A stretch of DNA of 64,000 nucleotides from Monocercomonoides exilis (Eukaryota > Preaxostyla > Oxymonadida > Polymastigidae): assembly GCA_001643675.2 (NCBI GenBank), contig LSRY02000037.1:62001-126000 (forward strand), written 5' to 3'. The number at the start of each line of letters is the position of its first letter. The stretch's first letter is position 1. A model generated the notes under the pieces. It saw only the letters and a program-made list of their open reading frames with translations, did not search any database and was not told the origin of the DNA. Both the position numbers and the translations under genes were made by a program. Below, in pieces: positions 1 through 9,621 of this stretch.

Positions 1-53
1 AAGTTGATGATGATGATGATAATAATAATAATAATAAAGAGGAGAACCTCAAT

Positions 54-1740
54 CTTTGAACGAAGATGAATCGCTCACGATGTTGTTGTCTGCTGTGAAC
101 TTTCAATAAATAGATAGTAACATTACTCGGAGCTGGAAATATTGTCTGCTTTGGAAGATAATGAAAAATGGATTGATGCAATTTTGAGGATTTGAGGGGA
201 ACAACTGGTGTAATCTTAATATGCAACGATATTTTTAAAAATAGTTTGGTCTTCGCTTTTCTTATTTGTTGAGGAGCAGAAAACAATTCAGATGTGAGGA
301 GTGAATTTTTAATGCGGCTATGATAGAAGCATCTTCGCTAATAAGTTGAAACAGTATCTTCCGCGGCATTGCATCCATTTTGCCTCAGAAAACTGCTTCC
401 TTCGATGCAACAACAGCACTCTCGTTTTGGATGTGTTCATTTTCTGTATTTTGATTCTGAGATTTCGATTTATATACAGCTTCTGGCTTCTCCAAGTTAT
501 TAATTCTTCAAATGCATTCATAGATAAATAAATAAACAAAACATTTTTCCTTTGCGTGAAAGTGGCATTAATGCTCCGCGTGAAAGAGATGGTTCTTCCA
601 ATATTTCACTAACATCAGATTGAATTTCTTTTCCATTTTGAAGCATCCAGATATAAAAACATTTGTTTCCTGCAAGAAAAACGTAATGTCAGGGAAAACT
701 GAATCTCTTCGCATTGCACATGAAAAATTATCAGTGAAAATGTGATGCCTCCGAGGTTTGAGTATGACATTGGAATAAAACTCAATTTGTGAAGAACTTT
801 GATTCACTTGGAAAACGAATTCGAGACGCTGAATATTATATTAAAACTCAGAATTTATGTTTAGAATGTAGTCTTTCTGTTATAAGCATTTGCACAAATT
901 TGAATGTTCGACTGCCAAATATTGAAGCGCAACTGAAAAATCGAATTATCCAAAGGATAAATAACCTTAACAGAGGTGTCTGTCCGCTTTTCTACGAATC
1001 AAAAATTAGCGTTGAACATTAAAAACTATTATTCCCTGCATTTGAATTTTGTTGCTCAAATCATGGTCTGCCTCGATTCGAACAAAACAGAAAATAGAAT
1101 AAACATTGTAACAGTGGTTGAATCTCAATTTGTTGAAAAAGAGCTCAAAAGATAATTTTCTCCTCAAACATCAAGAAATAGATTCATTATCATAAAGAGA
1201 AATCAACACGAATCAGTTTCAAAAACGAATTTTCCATTTGATCAAAAATCATTTTCTTCAAAACTGAAACATTTGAAATACATAATAAAGACTTTCATAA
1301 AATCAATAAGATGAAAATGAATTTTCTTTGAAGTAATTTTCTTTGCAAAAAAAGAAGTTATATATTCAAAACAAAAAAATAATTGAGAAATATTTTGAAG
1401 CAAACAATTTATATTTGAAAGTGTATGGAAAAGTTATTTCTTTCGCTTTAAGAATATTGAGTAATATTGATTTTTCTTTTGAATAAATGAAAAAACAATA
1501 AAAAAATATTCAATAATTATTATCTGTTTTTTTGTGAAAAATGGAAAATAAATAAAATCCACATTTGTCCACTAAACTGCATAAACTTTAAAAATAGACT
1601 AATTTTATTCAAAGATAAATTATCTTTTTTATTTCAAAATAAAAGAATCATTCGTTTTTATGTTCTTTTTTTTCTTTATTTCGAAATATAATATTGGGCG
1701 CAGGAATTCTTATTTTGAAATTTCCTCCGCATCCACATCT
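54..1740. other. Upstream region of the left beta-helix gene
   Basis: AT-rich DNA with no recognisable gene. Short open frames on the minus strand (318-539, 73 codons; 568-807) have counterparts in the other arm at 35687-35908 and 35362-35658. Because the duplication is recent, that similarity alone does not show they are coding. They may be remnants of an older gene; I do not recognise them. The last 150 bp before the ATG at 1741 differ strongly between arms and would contain the promoter. Confidence 0.5.
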
Positions 1741-4700
1741 ATGGCGAGGTGTTGTACCAGGGCAAAAGCTGCATTAAATATTGTAGTTATCTTGTTGCTT
1801 GCTGTTAACTGCAGAGATGGAGGAAGTTTTGATGAAAAACAAAATCAACAAGAAAGGATTGTGGAGAACCAAAAAGGACAGATCAACTATTCAAACGAAA
1901 ATGGAAAGTTTAACAATCATTTTTGTATCCCTGCAGCAAAAGATGAAAATGCAGCTGACAATTGCGTTTGCTCTCTCGAAACATGTATTTCTATCATCAA
2001 CAGCTCGTTATGTGTGAGCCGTCTCACCATGGTTTCTCTCACCGGTTGCCCACTCCTAACTGCCCAACGCCACTCCGCTGCCACCATCTGCTCCTCCACT
2101 TGCCAAGTCCAACCAGCAACCAAATCTCCACTTTTCCTCTCTGCCCATGCCTCCCTCGCTCTCACAAACTTCTCCCTCACCACCCACCAGCCAGCCATCC
2201 TCTCCTTCTCCCTCTTCTCCACCCCAAACAATCTCCTTCCGGATCCCCACTCCCCAATCCCTGCCTCCTTCTCCATCTCCCACTCCTCTTTCTCCTCGTT
2301 TGTCTCCCTCATCCAGCCCTTTATATTTTCTCCTTCATCATCTTCTTCTTTAACCCATCCCCACCTCCAAATCCACCTCCATCTCCATCTCTCAAACACC
2401 CTCTTCTCCAACATCTCATCTCCCCAATCCCGTCTATCTCTTCCATCCCTTCCTTCATATCCACTCAATCCATTCATCTCAACTACCTCTTCCTCTTCTT
2501 CCGCCTCCACTTCCACAAACATCAACACCAATATCATCCTCTCTTTCTCTCTTCACTCATCTCTCTCCATCCACTCAACCATCTTCCTCCACGCCCACAA
2601 CCCAATAGATGGCTCCATTCTCCCCAACCTCAACAGCCCATTTACTTCCCTCTCTGCCTTCAATGCTTCTTTTCTTCACCAAACACGCTCTTCATCAAAT
2701 GATGCTGTGGTTCATGTTGGAAATGAAACCAACAGAAAATCACCTGGAAGATTGACTTCATTCGATGTTAACAGCCATAAATTTGAATGGTGTGAATGGA
2801 ACGATTCAAATTGCACAAGAGATCACGGGGGTGCACTTAGAGTTGTTTGCAAAAATGCCAATCTCACAATAGCTTCATGTTCATTCAACAAATGTTCAAT
2901 CACAGATGGACATACTGGTGGAGCGTTATTCTGTCAAAATTTGTTGAAAATCAACATCACAAAATCCAATTTCTCAAGTTGTTCTGCTCCCCATGGAGGA
3001 GCTGTCTCAATATGGTATCTCCAATCTAATTCTGTTTGGACGTTTCAAGAAAACAGGGTTGAAAGTTGTTCAATAACAGATTGGTTTGGAACTGGTTGGT
3101 ATTTTGCACTCGAAGGGACTTCAACAAATGCAAAATTCCTGTTTACAAATTGTAAGTTCATTACAAATACTGGTGGGGATTCTGCTGGTGCTCTTTCGTT
3201 TAATTTGCCTCCAAGAAGCAAACCAAGTCAATTTTTAGTCAATAATTGCCAGTTCGTAAACAATAAATTAACAAGTTCATCAACATCATGGGGAGGTGCT
3301 GCAATGTTTTTCAGAGACACATATACCTGGATGAATGGAGAAAAATTCATCACCTTCTGTTTCTTCGATGGAAATACAGCTGAAAATGGCAGAGGGAATG
3401 ATGTGTTCTTCAATGGCAGCAGCATCACCCAATCTCCATTCAATCAGTGTGGGTCAACAACAGAATCAAAAAGAGTCTGGAATGCAGGAACAGCTGATAA
3501 CTCAGAATACAATGGCTGGCTCCCTCTTATAACAACATACAAAATCGTTGCAAATAATGGAACTGACACTAATCTCTGCGGAATAACACAACTTAGACCA
3601 TGTGCTTCAATTGAATTTGCTCTTTTATACATGACAGATACCCAATACTCCTCTCTCACGCTCCTCAGCTCCACCTTCGCTCCAACAGAAACTCTCACCT
3701 TCAGCGCGGTTGACACAAAAATAACAGGAAATGGAATTGATGTCACAACAATCGCCTCCAGTGGCATCCCTCAACCAGCTTCTTCTTTATCTTCTTCACC
3801 AGATCCGTCTGCTTCTTCTGCTCTCTTCCAACAAATACAGGGCTCCCTCACAGTCTCTGCCCTCTCCATCGCCCACAACTCCTCAAATCAAATCACCCCC
3901 ATCCTCTTCCACCTCTCCAATGATTCCCCTTCCCTCAACCTCAACACAACCACCATCACCGGAACAACCTCCATACCAATCAAAACACCCCTCTTCTTCC
4001 TCACTGCTGGCTCCCTCGCCCTCAACCATACAGCAATCACCAGACTCGCCCTCAACAGTCAAAGCATCTTCCATCTCGCCTCCCTCACAGCTCCCCTCAC
4101 CCTCAACTCCTCCAACATCACTGACATCACCTCCACAGCCACCCCCACCAGCTGTGTCCTCTCCTCTGCCACCTCCCCTGCCCTCTCCCTCTCCCTCGCC
4201 AACTGCACCATGACCAACATCAACTCAGCTCCACAACACCAACAGACTGCCACAGATGGCGGGTGCATCTCATTCGCATCATCTGCCTCTGACAATACGT
4301 TTTCTGTGAGTGATTCCACCTTCTCCACCTGCTCTGTGAGCGAGGATACAAGTTCTGGAGGAAGAGGTGGCGCACTCATGATCGAGTTCAAGGATGATTC
4401 AGAAGTGTCATCCACAACCTTTTCCATGACAAATATCATGTTTTCAGCCAACAAGGCCAGTGTCGGAAGAGATGTGTATTTTGTGTGTGACTCCCTTGTT
4501 GCTTCTGTGAAAGAGCCTTCCTTCGCCTTCATGAGAAGCATCTCTCCAAAAGACAACTCGATTGCTGGACATGATAAAACAGAGGCATTCAGTGATTGGG
4601 ATGTGGATTTATTCATTTTTCTCGATGGTTTCTTTGCTGACAAGGTGTTTATCGATGGAATATCTGGGATGGAGGTATTGTATTGTGGGATTGAAAAGGT

Positions 4701-7700
4701 GCCATGCAAGAGTGTGGACTTCGGGGCAGGGCATCTGAAGAGAACACAGAACACAAAAGAGGAAATTATTTTGTGCTCAAAATCGACTGTAACTGGATGT
4801 GTTGATGTTGGGGGAATGAGTGTGAAGGCCAAAGCTGAGACAGCTGTGGAGATGGAATGCCAAACAGAAGTGAGTGGCTCTGAAGATGAAAGCATTCTGA
4901 AATCATCATCACAGACAGAAATGAAGTTCATTGGGATTGTTGTTCCATCGAGCTTCAACAGAACAATCGCATCAGTGATTGAATCAAGCACTCAAAATGG
5001 TGAATTGCATATGAAGAACTGCGAGATGAGCGTGACTGGAGGGATGCAAAATACGATTGGATTTTCCTTGATCAAATCAACTGGGAAGATGGTTGAGCTG
5101 GACTCTGTCACGATTTCAGATGTGAAATCATCAGTCACACTGTTTTCACTTTCACCTTCATCCGGAACTTTGGAAGTGAATGATTTGTCGATGGAATCAT
5201 GCAACGTTGGAAATAGCATTTTTGCCATTCATGATACTGGAGTTTCTTGCCATTTTGTGAATGTTCGAGTGGAATCGTTGAATGAAAGTGGAGGATGTCT
5301 TCTTCTGATCAAAGGAACTGAATCAACAACAAAGATAAATGAAGTGGGTGAGGAAATGAATCTCAATATTGATAAATCATTGTTTTCAGGAGTGAAGAGA
5401 AGTGATAATGGAGCAAGCATTTTGGAGTCAGCAAGTGAGAAAAAGATTTGTTTGGTGGTTAATGCGAGCAACATCACAGAAGACAAAGCAGAAAGAAGTG
5501 AAAAAGGAGGGGCAATGTTCTTCACATTGGGTGCATCTGGTTCGATGAAGATGATTGACTCAACAATCAGTCATTGCAGCTGCAGTGGCTCCACAGGGAA
5601 AGGAGGAGGAGTGTATCTTGCAACAAAGGAAAGAGGAAAATTGGATTTCTTATTTGTGGGGATGAAGTTCAGTGCAAACACAGCAAGAGTGGGGAATGAT
5701 ATTTTCATTGAATGCTTCAACATCACATCGCAGATCAATGAAAGCCAGTTTCGGTTTGATCTTCGAGAGAATCATTATTCACGAATTAATGCGATATATG
5801 GAATTGATAGTTGGGAACACAAAGAAGATACAGATCTGATGGCATTTATTACGATTCATCAGAGTGACACAATTATTGTGAGCAGTGTGAATGGATCGAA
5901 TGAGAGGCAATGCGGAACCAACACACTTCCATGTGATTCAATCGATTATGGACTGATGCATTTGACTTCAGATTTCATGAGTCTGATGTTCATTGTTGAG
6001 GAGAGTGTGATTTGTGGAGAGATGAATCTGAAGGAAATGAGCATGAGTTCGAAGAGCAGAGAAAACTGTGATGTTGAAGTTGAAGCAGGAATTGAAAGAG
6101 CAAAGGAATCATTGGTAACAACAACTGGAGAAGTTTCATTGCTGAGAGTACGTTTTGTGTTTGATTCAGATTTCATTTCTCAACATGAATCATTGATATC
6201 ACCAGATGGAGGAATGCTTGAAATTATGAATTGTTCATTCAGTTCAAAACAATCTGATGAAGAAGGAAATTCTGCATTTGCAAACATCCCATTTCGCATT
6301 ATTAATATGGCAAAAGGAGAATTACAACTTGATGGATGCACAATGTCAAATCTCATTCTTCAAGAATCTGCATTTCATCTTTCTTCTCAACTTCCATCAG
6401 TAATTGATTCATTAACAATTAACAACTCAACAATTAAAACATCTCAGATAGTTATTAATGAATGTGGACAATTAAACATGGAAAAGTTTCATACAGAAAA
6501 TATCTCAGTTGAAGGAGATGAAGAATCATTGATATCTTGCTTTTCACTGAAAAAGGCAACGCAATTGACAAATTGCACAATGGGTGGAGTCAGCTCAAAG
6601 ACTACAAAAGGAAAATTGATGGAAATGGAGGATTGTTTGGATGTGAAAATGGACAGTTGCATTTTTGATGGGAATTCAAAGGAAAGAAATGAGCAATATT
6701 TGAACGAGAAAGAAGAGATGTGCAGATGGGAAGGTTCTCTTGTGGATGTCTCAAACAGTTCAGTGATGATGAAAGATACAACAATCATGAATTCACCAGA
6801 AGGTGGAATTACAATGAGCAAAGGAAATGTGAATATTGAGACGGGGTTATTTGAGAAGAATAATCCATCGTTTGAAGGATATCCATCATTGAGAAGAAAC
6901 ATAATCTGTTCAGATTCAGGAACACTGAATGTGATGAGTTTGAAAGGTGGAGATGGAGTTTTGCCAAATACATCTCTTTGGATGTTGAATGAAGGGTGCA
7001 GTTTTGAGGGGATTGTTTCAGAGAGGGATTCATCATTCTTCATTCCTGTGTTGGAAAGTGTGAAAGCAAAAGAAGAGACAGATAAAATGAAACTTACATT
7101 CAAAGGGATGCTTCTTGTTCCATGCAACTTGTCATTCTCAGTTGAGAAGAGGAAGGGAGAAGAGAAAGAGATTGAAAAGCATGATTTTGATTCAAATGGA
7201 TTTTTGTCAGAGAGAGAAGTTGAAGGGAGTGTGGCAAAAGGTCTCATCAGCATCTGCGGAGATGAAGTTGAGGTGAGTGTGCATGTTTTGTTTGGAAATG
7301 CAGAATCTCCATCATCAACTGATTCATTTATTCTAAAGAATGCAAGCGAAGCAAAGGCAAATGGAGATGAAAGGGTTGTTGAAGGAGGAAAAGAAGGAAA
7401 ATCTTATTGGTTATTGATTGTCATTGTGCTTGTTGTAATTCTGCTGATTGTTTTTGTTGTATCTGTTGTTGTAACAATTCGATGGAGGAAAGCAAAGAAA
7501 GAGAATAAAGATTTGAGAGAGATTGTGAATGACACAGTGAAAAAGGATCCGAAACTGATTGAGATGGTGACGATGGAGATGTCACCTGAGGAGCAGTGGA
7601 GAAGAGCTGAGAAGGAGGCAGAGAAGAAGAACGAAGAAAGGATAAAGAAAAGGGTGAATGAGAAAAGCTTGGGACATTCGGAGTCATCTGAGCACTTGTT

Positions 7701-8763
7701 GAGTGAAAGTGGATCGACTGAATACATATTAGGGAAAGACTCAGACAAGATCCCTGATTGGGCATTGGAAAAGGAGGAAGAAGAAGAGACAAGAAAGAGA
7801 ACGCCATCACCATCAATTTCATCCACTTCAACAACTGATTCAGATTCAACATTTGTTCGAGGGGAGGATCTGTGTCCGACCACCTCGTCGATGTCGAATC
7901 TGGTGGATGCAATGGCTTGCTCATCCCCTCATGAGAAGCTGATTGTGGACTTGAGGGATTCGCTTTTCATGCTGCTTCATGGGAGGAATAAGACAAAAGA
8001 GATGCCAATTGGTTCATTGAATGAGAGGGAGATGACAGCTTCCCAAATCCTTTTCTGGGTGGCTAATCTCGCACTCCATTCATTTGATGAAATGGAAATT
8101 CCACTTCAATCGCTTTCAAATTTGAGTCCTCACATTGTGTTGTTCTCTGAGCATATGGTCATCTGCATTGTGATGCATTCAGATTTGCTTTCATCAGATG
8201 ATTCAGATTCGTCATCCATCTCTTTGGTGACAATGGTTTCTTCTTCCTCCAATATTTCAGTGATGAGCGAGAGATTCACAGATTCACCACCACCTTCATC
8301 TGCGTTTGAGGATGAGGATTGCTTCAAAAAAGAGTGCCTGAGGTGGAAGGCACCAGAGCTGCTGATCGACAAGAAGATGGGAGCAACAAAGGAGTCAGTT
8401 GTGTTTTCGATTGGGATGATGCTGTGGGAGTGCCTGACGCTGCAGATCCCGTTTGGGGAGTATGATGGGGAGGGAGCAGGGCAGAAGATTGTGAATGGAG
8501 AAAGACCTGCATTGGAGGAGTTGCAAGCAAACTCATATTTTGAAACCATCAAGAGTTGCATTTCTTCATCAGCAGAAGACCGTCCGTCACTCACGCAGCT
8601 GAAGCGGGAGTTCATAAAGCGCTTTCCAGCAGAGATGGTGATTGTAACTATGTCAGATGCAATTGAATTGGGAGAGTCCTCTGAAGAAAAGGAAATGAAA
8701 AAAAGTGAATGTGAGAAAAGTGATGAAAGTGGGACAAATACGAATGAGAATTCTGCACAATGA
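1741..8763 (+). CDS. Secreted/membrane beta-helix protein with C-terminal pseudokinase-like domain (left copy)
   Basis: Predicted 2340-residue single-exon type I membrane protein. The N-terminus (MARCCTRAKAALNIVVILLL) is a signal peptide. The ectodomain (about 30-1885) has many short Asn/Ser/Gly-rich strands with GGA, NCS/NCT and CSxS motifs, as in parallel beta-helix or Pmp-like adhesins. It is divided into modules marked by CGx(3-6)PC near residues 612, 981 and 1389. One transmembrane helix lies near 1889-1917, followed by a charged cytoplasmic region and a kinase C-lobe-like segment (LRWKAPELL near 2199, then SIGMMLWECL and DRPSLTQL). The glycine loop, VAIK lysine, HRD and DFG are not visible, so it is probably a pseudokinase. 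I chose 1741 over the in-frame ATG at 1660 because the other copy has no open frame upstream of the equivalent Met. It lacks one module present in that copy. Ligand and function are unknown; a surface sensing or adhesion role is inference. Confidence 0.85.
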   Translation: MARCCTRAKAALNIVVILLLAVNCRDGGSFDEKQNQQERIVENQKGQINYSNENGKFNNHFCIPAAKDENAADNCVCSLETCISIINSSLCVSRLTMVSLTGCPLLTAQRHSAATICSSTCQVQPATKSPLFLSAHASLALTNFSLTTHQPAILSFSLFSTPNNLLPDPHSPIPASFSISHSSFSSFVSLIQPFIFSPSSSSSLTHPHLQIHLHLHLSNTLFSNISSPQSRLSLPSLPSYPLNPFISTTSSSSSASTSTNINTNIILSFSLHSSLSIHSTIFLHAHNPIDGSILPNLNSPFTSLSAFNASFLHQTRSSSNDAVVHVGNETNRKSPGRLTSFDVNSHKFEWCEWNDSNCTRDHGGALRVVCKNANLTIASCSFNKCSITDGHTGGALFCQNLLKINITKSNFSSCSAPHGGAVSIWYLQSNSVWTFQENRVESCSITDWFGTGWYFALEGTSTNAKFLFTNCKFITNTGGDSAGALSFNLPPRSKPSQFLVNNCQFVNNKLTSSSTSWGGAAMFFRDTYTWMNGEKFITFCFFDGNTAENGRGNDVFFNGSSITQSPFNQCGSTTESKRVWNAGTADNSEYNGWLPLITTYKIVANNGTDTNLCGITQLRPCASIEFALLYMTDTQYSSLTLLSSTFAPTETLTFSAVDTKITGNGIDVTTIASSGIPQPASSLSSSPDPSASSALFQQIQGSLTVSALSIAHNSSNQITPILFHLSNDSPSLNLNTTTITGTTSIPIKTPLFFLTAGSLALNHTAITRLALNSQSIFHLASLTAPLTLNSSNITDITSTATPTSCVLSSATSPALSLSLANCTMTNINSAPQHQQTATDGGCISFASSASDNTFSVSDSTFSTCSVSEDTSSGGRGGALMIEFKDDSEVSSTTFSMTNIMFSANKASVGRDVYFVCDSLVASVKEPSFAFMRSISPKDNSIAGHDKTEAFSDWDVDLFIFLDGFFADKVFIDGISGMEVLYCGIEKVPCKSVDFGAGHLKRTQNTKEEIILCSKSTVTGCVDVGGMSVKAKAETAVEMECQTEVSGSEDESILKSSSQTEMKFIGIVVPSSFNRTIASVIESSTQNGELHMKNCEMSVTGGMQNTIGFSLIKSTGKMVELDSVTISDVKSSVTLFSLSPSSGTLEVNDLSMESCNVGNSIFAIHDTGVSCHFVNVRVESLNESGGCLLLIKGTESTTKINEVGEEMNLNIDKSLFSGVKRSDNGASILESASEKKICLVVNASNITEDKAERSEKGGAMFFTLGASGSMKMIDSTISHCSCSGSTGKGGGVYLATKERGKLDFLFVGMKFSANTARVGNDIFIECFNITSQINESQFRFDLRENHYSRINAIYGIDSWEHKEDTDLMAFITIHQSDTIIVSSVNGSNERQCGTNTLPCDSIDYGLMHLTSDFMSLMFIVEESVICGEMNLKEMSMSSKSRENCDVEVEAGIERAKESLVTTTGEVSLLRVRFVFDSDFISQHESLISPDGGMLEIMNCSFSSKQSDEEGNSAFANIPFRIINMAKGELQLDGCTMSNLILQESAFHLSSQLPSVIDSLTINNSTIKTSQIVINECGQLNMEKFHTENISVEGDEESLISCFSLKKATQLTNCTMGGVSSKTTKGKLMEMEDCLDVKMDSCIFDGNSKERNEQYLNEKEEMCRWEGSLVDVSNSSVMMKDTTIMNSPEGGITMSKGNVNIETGLFEKNNPSFEGYPSLRRNIICSDSGTLNVMSLKGGDGVLPNTSLWMLNEGCSFEGIVSERDSSFFIPVLESVKAKEETDKMKLTFKGMLLVPCNLSFSVEKRKGEEKEIEKHDFDSNGFLSEREVEGSVAKGLISICGDEVEVSVHVLFGNAESPSSTDSFILKNASEAKANGDERVVEGGKEGKSYWLLIVIVLVVILLIVFVVSVVVTIRWRKAKKENKDLREIVNDTVKKDPKLIEMVTMEMSPEEQWRRAEKEAEKKNEERIKKRVNEKSLGHSESSEHLLSESGSTEYILGKDSDKIPDWALEKEEEEETRKRTPSPSISSTSTTDSDSTFVRGEDLCPTTSSMSNLVDAMACSSPHEKLIVDLRDSLFMLLHGRNKTKEMPIGSLNEREMTASQILFWVANLALHSFDEMEIPLQSLSNLSPHIVLFSEHMVICIVMHSDLLSSDDSDSSSISLVTMVSSSSNISVMSERFTDSPPPSSAFEDEDCFKKECLRWKAPELLIDKKMGATKESVVFSIGMMLWECLTLQIPFGEYDGEGAGQKIVNGERPALEELQANSYFETIKSCISSSAEDRPSLTQLKREFIKRFPAEMVIVTMSDAIELGESSEEKEMKKSECEKSDESGTNTNENSAQ

Positions 8764-9581
8764 AAAATGTTGTTTAAAACAAAGTGAAACATTCTGATGA
8801 ATGAATGAAGAATATAAAAAGCTTTAATGTGTTTTTTCCAATCTTTTTTGTTTTTTTGAAAGCAACTTCAATTTTTTGTTCTCTTTTTTGTTATTAATGT
8901 TGAATCTTTTTGAAATTTCACTTAAAATTCTATTTTTGTTGAATGAGATTTTGTTTAAAATTGTTTGGGTTTTGTGATTATATCATGTGAATATTAGCTG
9001 TATTATATATTCTTGATTTCATCTTTTGCAATCTGTTTCGTTTCACATCTTTTGAGAGTGACACTCATAAAAGAGATGTCTTTTTGTTTTTGTTGATATT
9101 GTAACTCCTACACCTTTTATCTTCAACAACATGTATATATGTAATTCCACATCCTTGCATTCACAATTTATAATTATTCTTTTTTTGCGTTTAAACAGAA
9201 GAATATTTATTGATGAGTTTGTTTTCATTTGGATTCGAGAGATTATTGCGTTGAACTGATTTTGATTTTGTATCTATATCCATTTATTTTTATATTCTTT
9301 CAGTGAAATTTTTCAGTTTGTTCTATTCATAATTACGAATTGAATCAGAAATTTATCGCTAACTTGTTTTCACAAATCTCTTATTTTTATGAGCATTTTT
9401 AATCTTTCCGAAATTAGTTTGGTTTGTTAACAAATCAAAATAATTCAATAGAGGAACTGTTTTTGAAGGCTGTTAATTGGCAAATGGGGTTCGTTTTTGA
9501 AACATAAAAAGTGGAAATCATTGTCAAGAAGTTTTTGAATAGAAAGGCAAATGATTAACATTCTTTTTGAAATAAAATAAA

Positions 9582-9621
<40 letters not shown>

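Larger units (their letters stand above)
54..9522 (+). repeat. Left arm of large inverted duplication
   Basis: The reverse complement of 23742-36173 matches this arm almost throughout. The upstream DNA (54-about 1545), the whole beta-helix/pseudokinase gene and its 3' flank to about 9522 are shared. The match ends next to trinucleotide repeats on the outer side (1-40 here, 36183-36300 on the other arm) and about 60 bp before a 37-A run on the inner side. The arms differ by a deletion of about 978 bp inside this copy's gene, a transposon in the other copy, and scattered substitutions. The promoter-proximal stretch 1546-1690 is clearly more diverged than the rest. Confidence 0.93.

Noticed and set aside
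1660-1740. Upstream in-frame ATG of the left beta-helix gene
   Set aside because: It would add a Phe-rich leader that is not open in the right copy; the signal peptide begins naturally at 1741.
1917-2702. Long open frames overlapping the beta-helix gene in other frames
   Set aside because: They follow from the C/T-rich composition of the real frame and contain only Pro/Ser/Leu or Glu/Trp/Gly-rich sequence.
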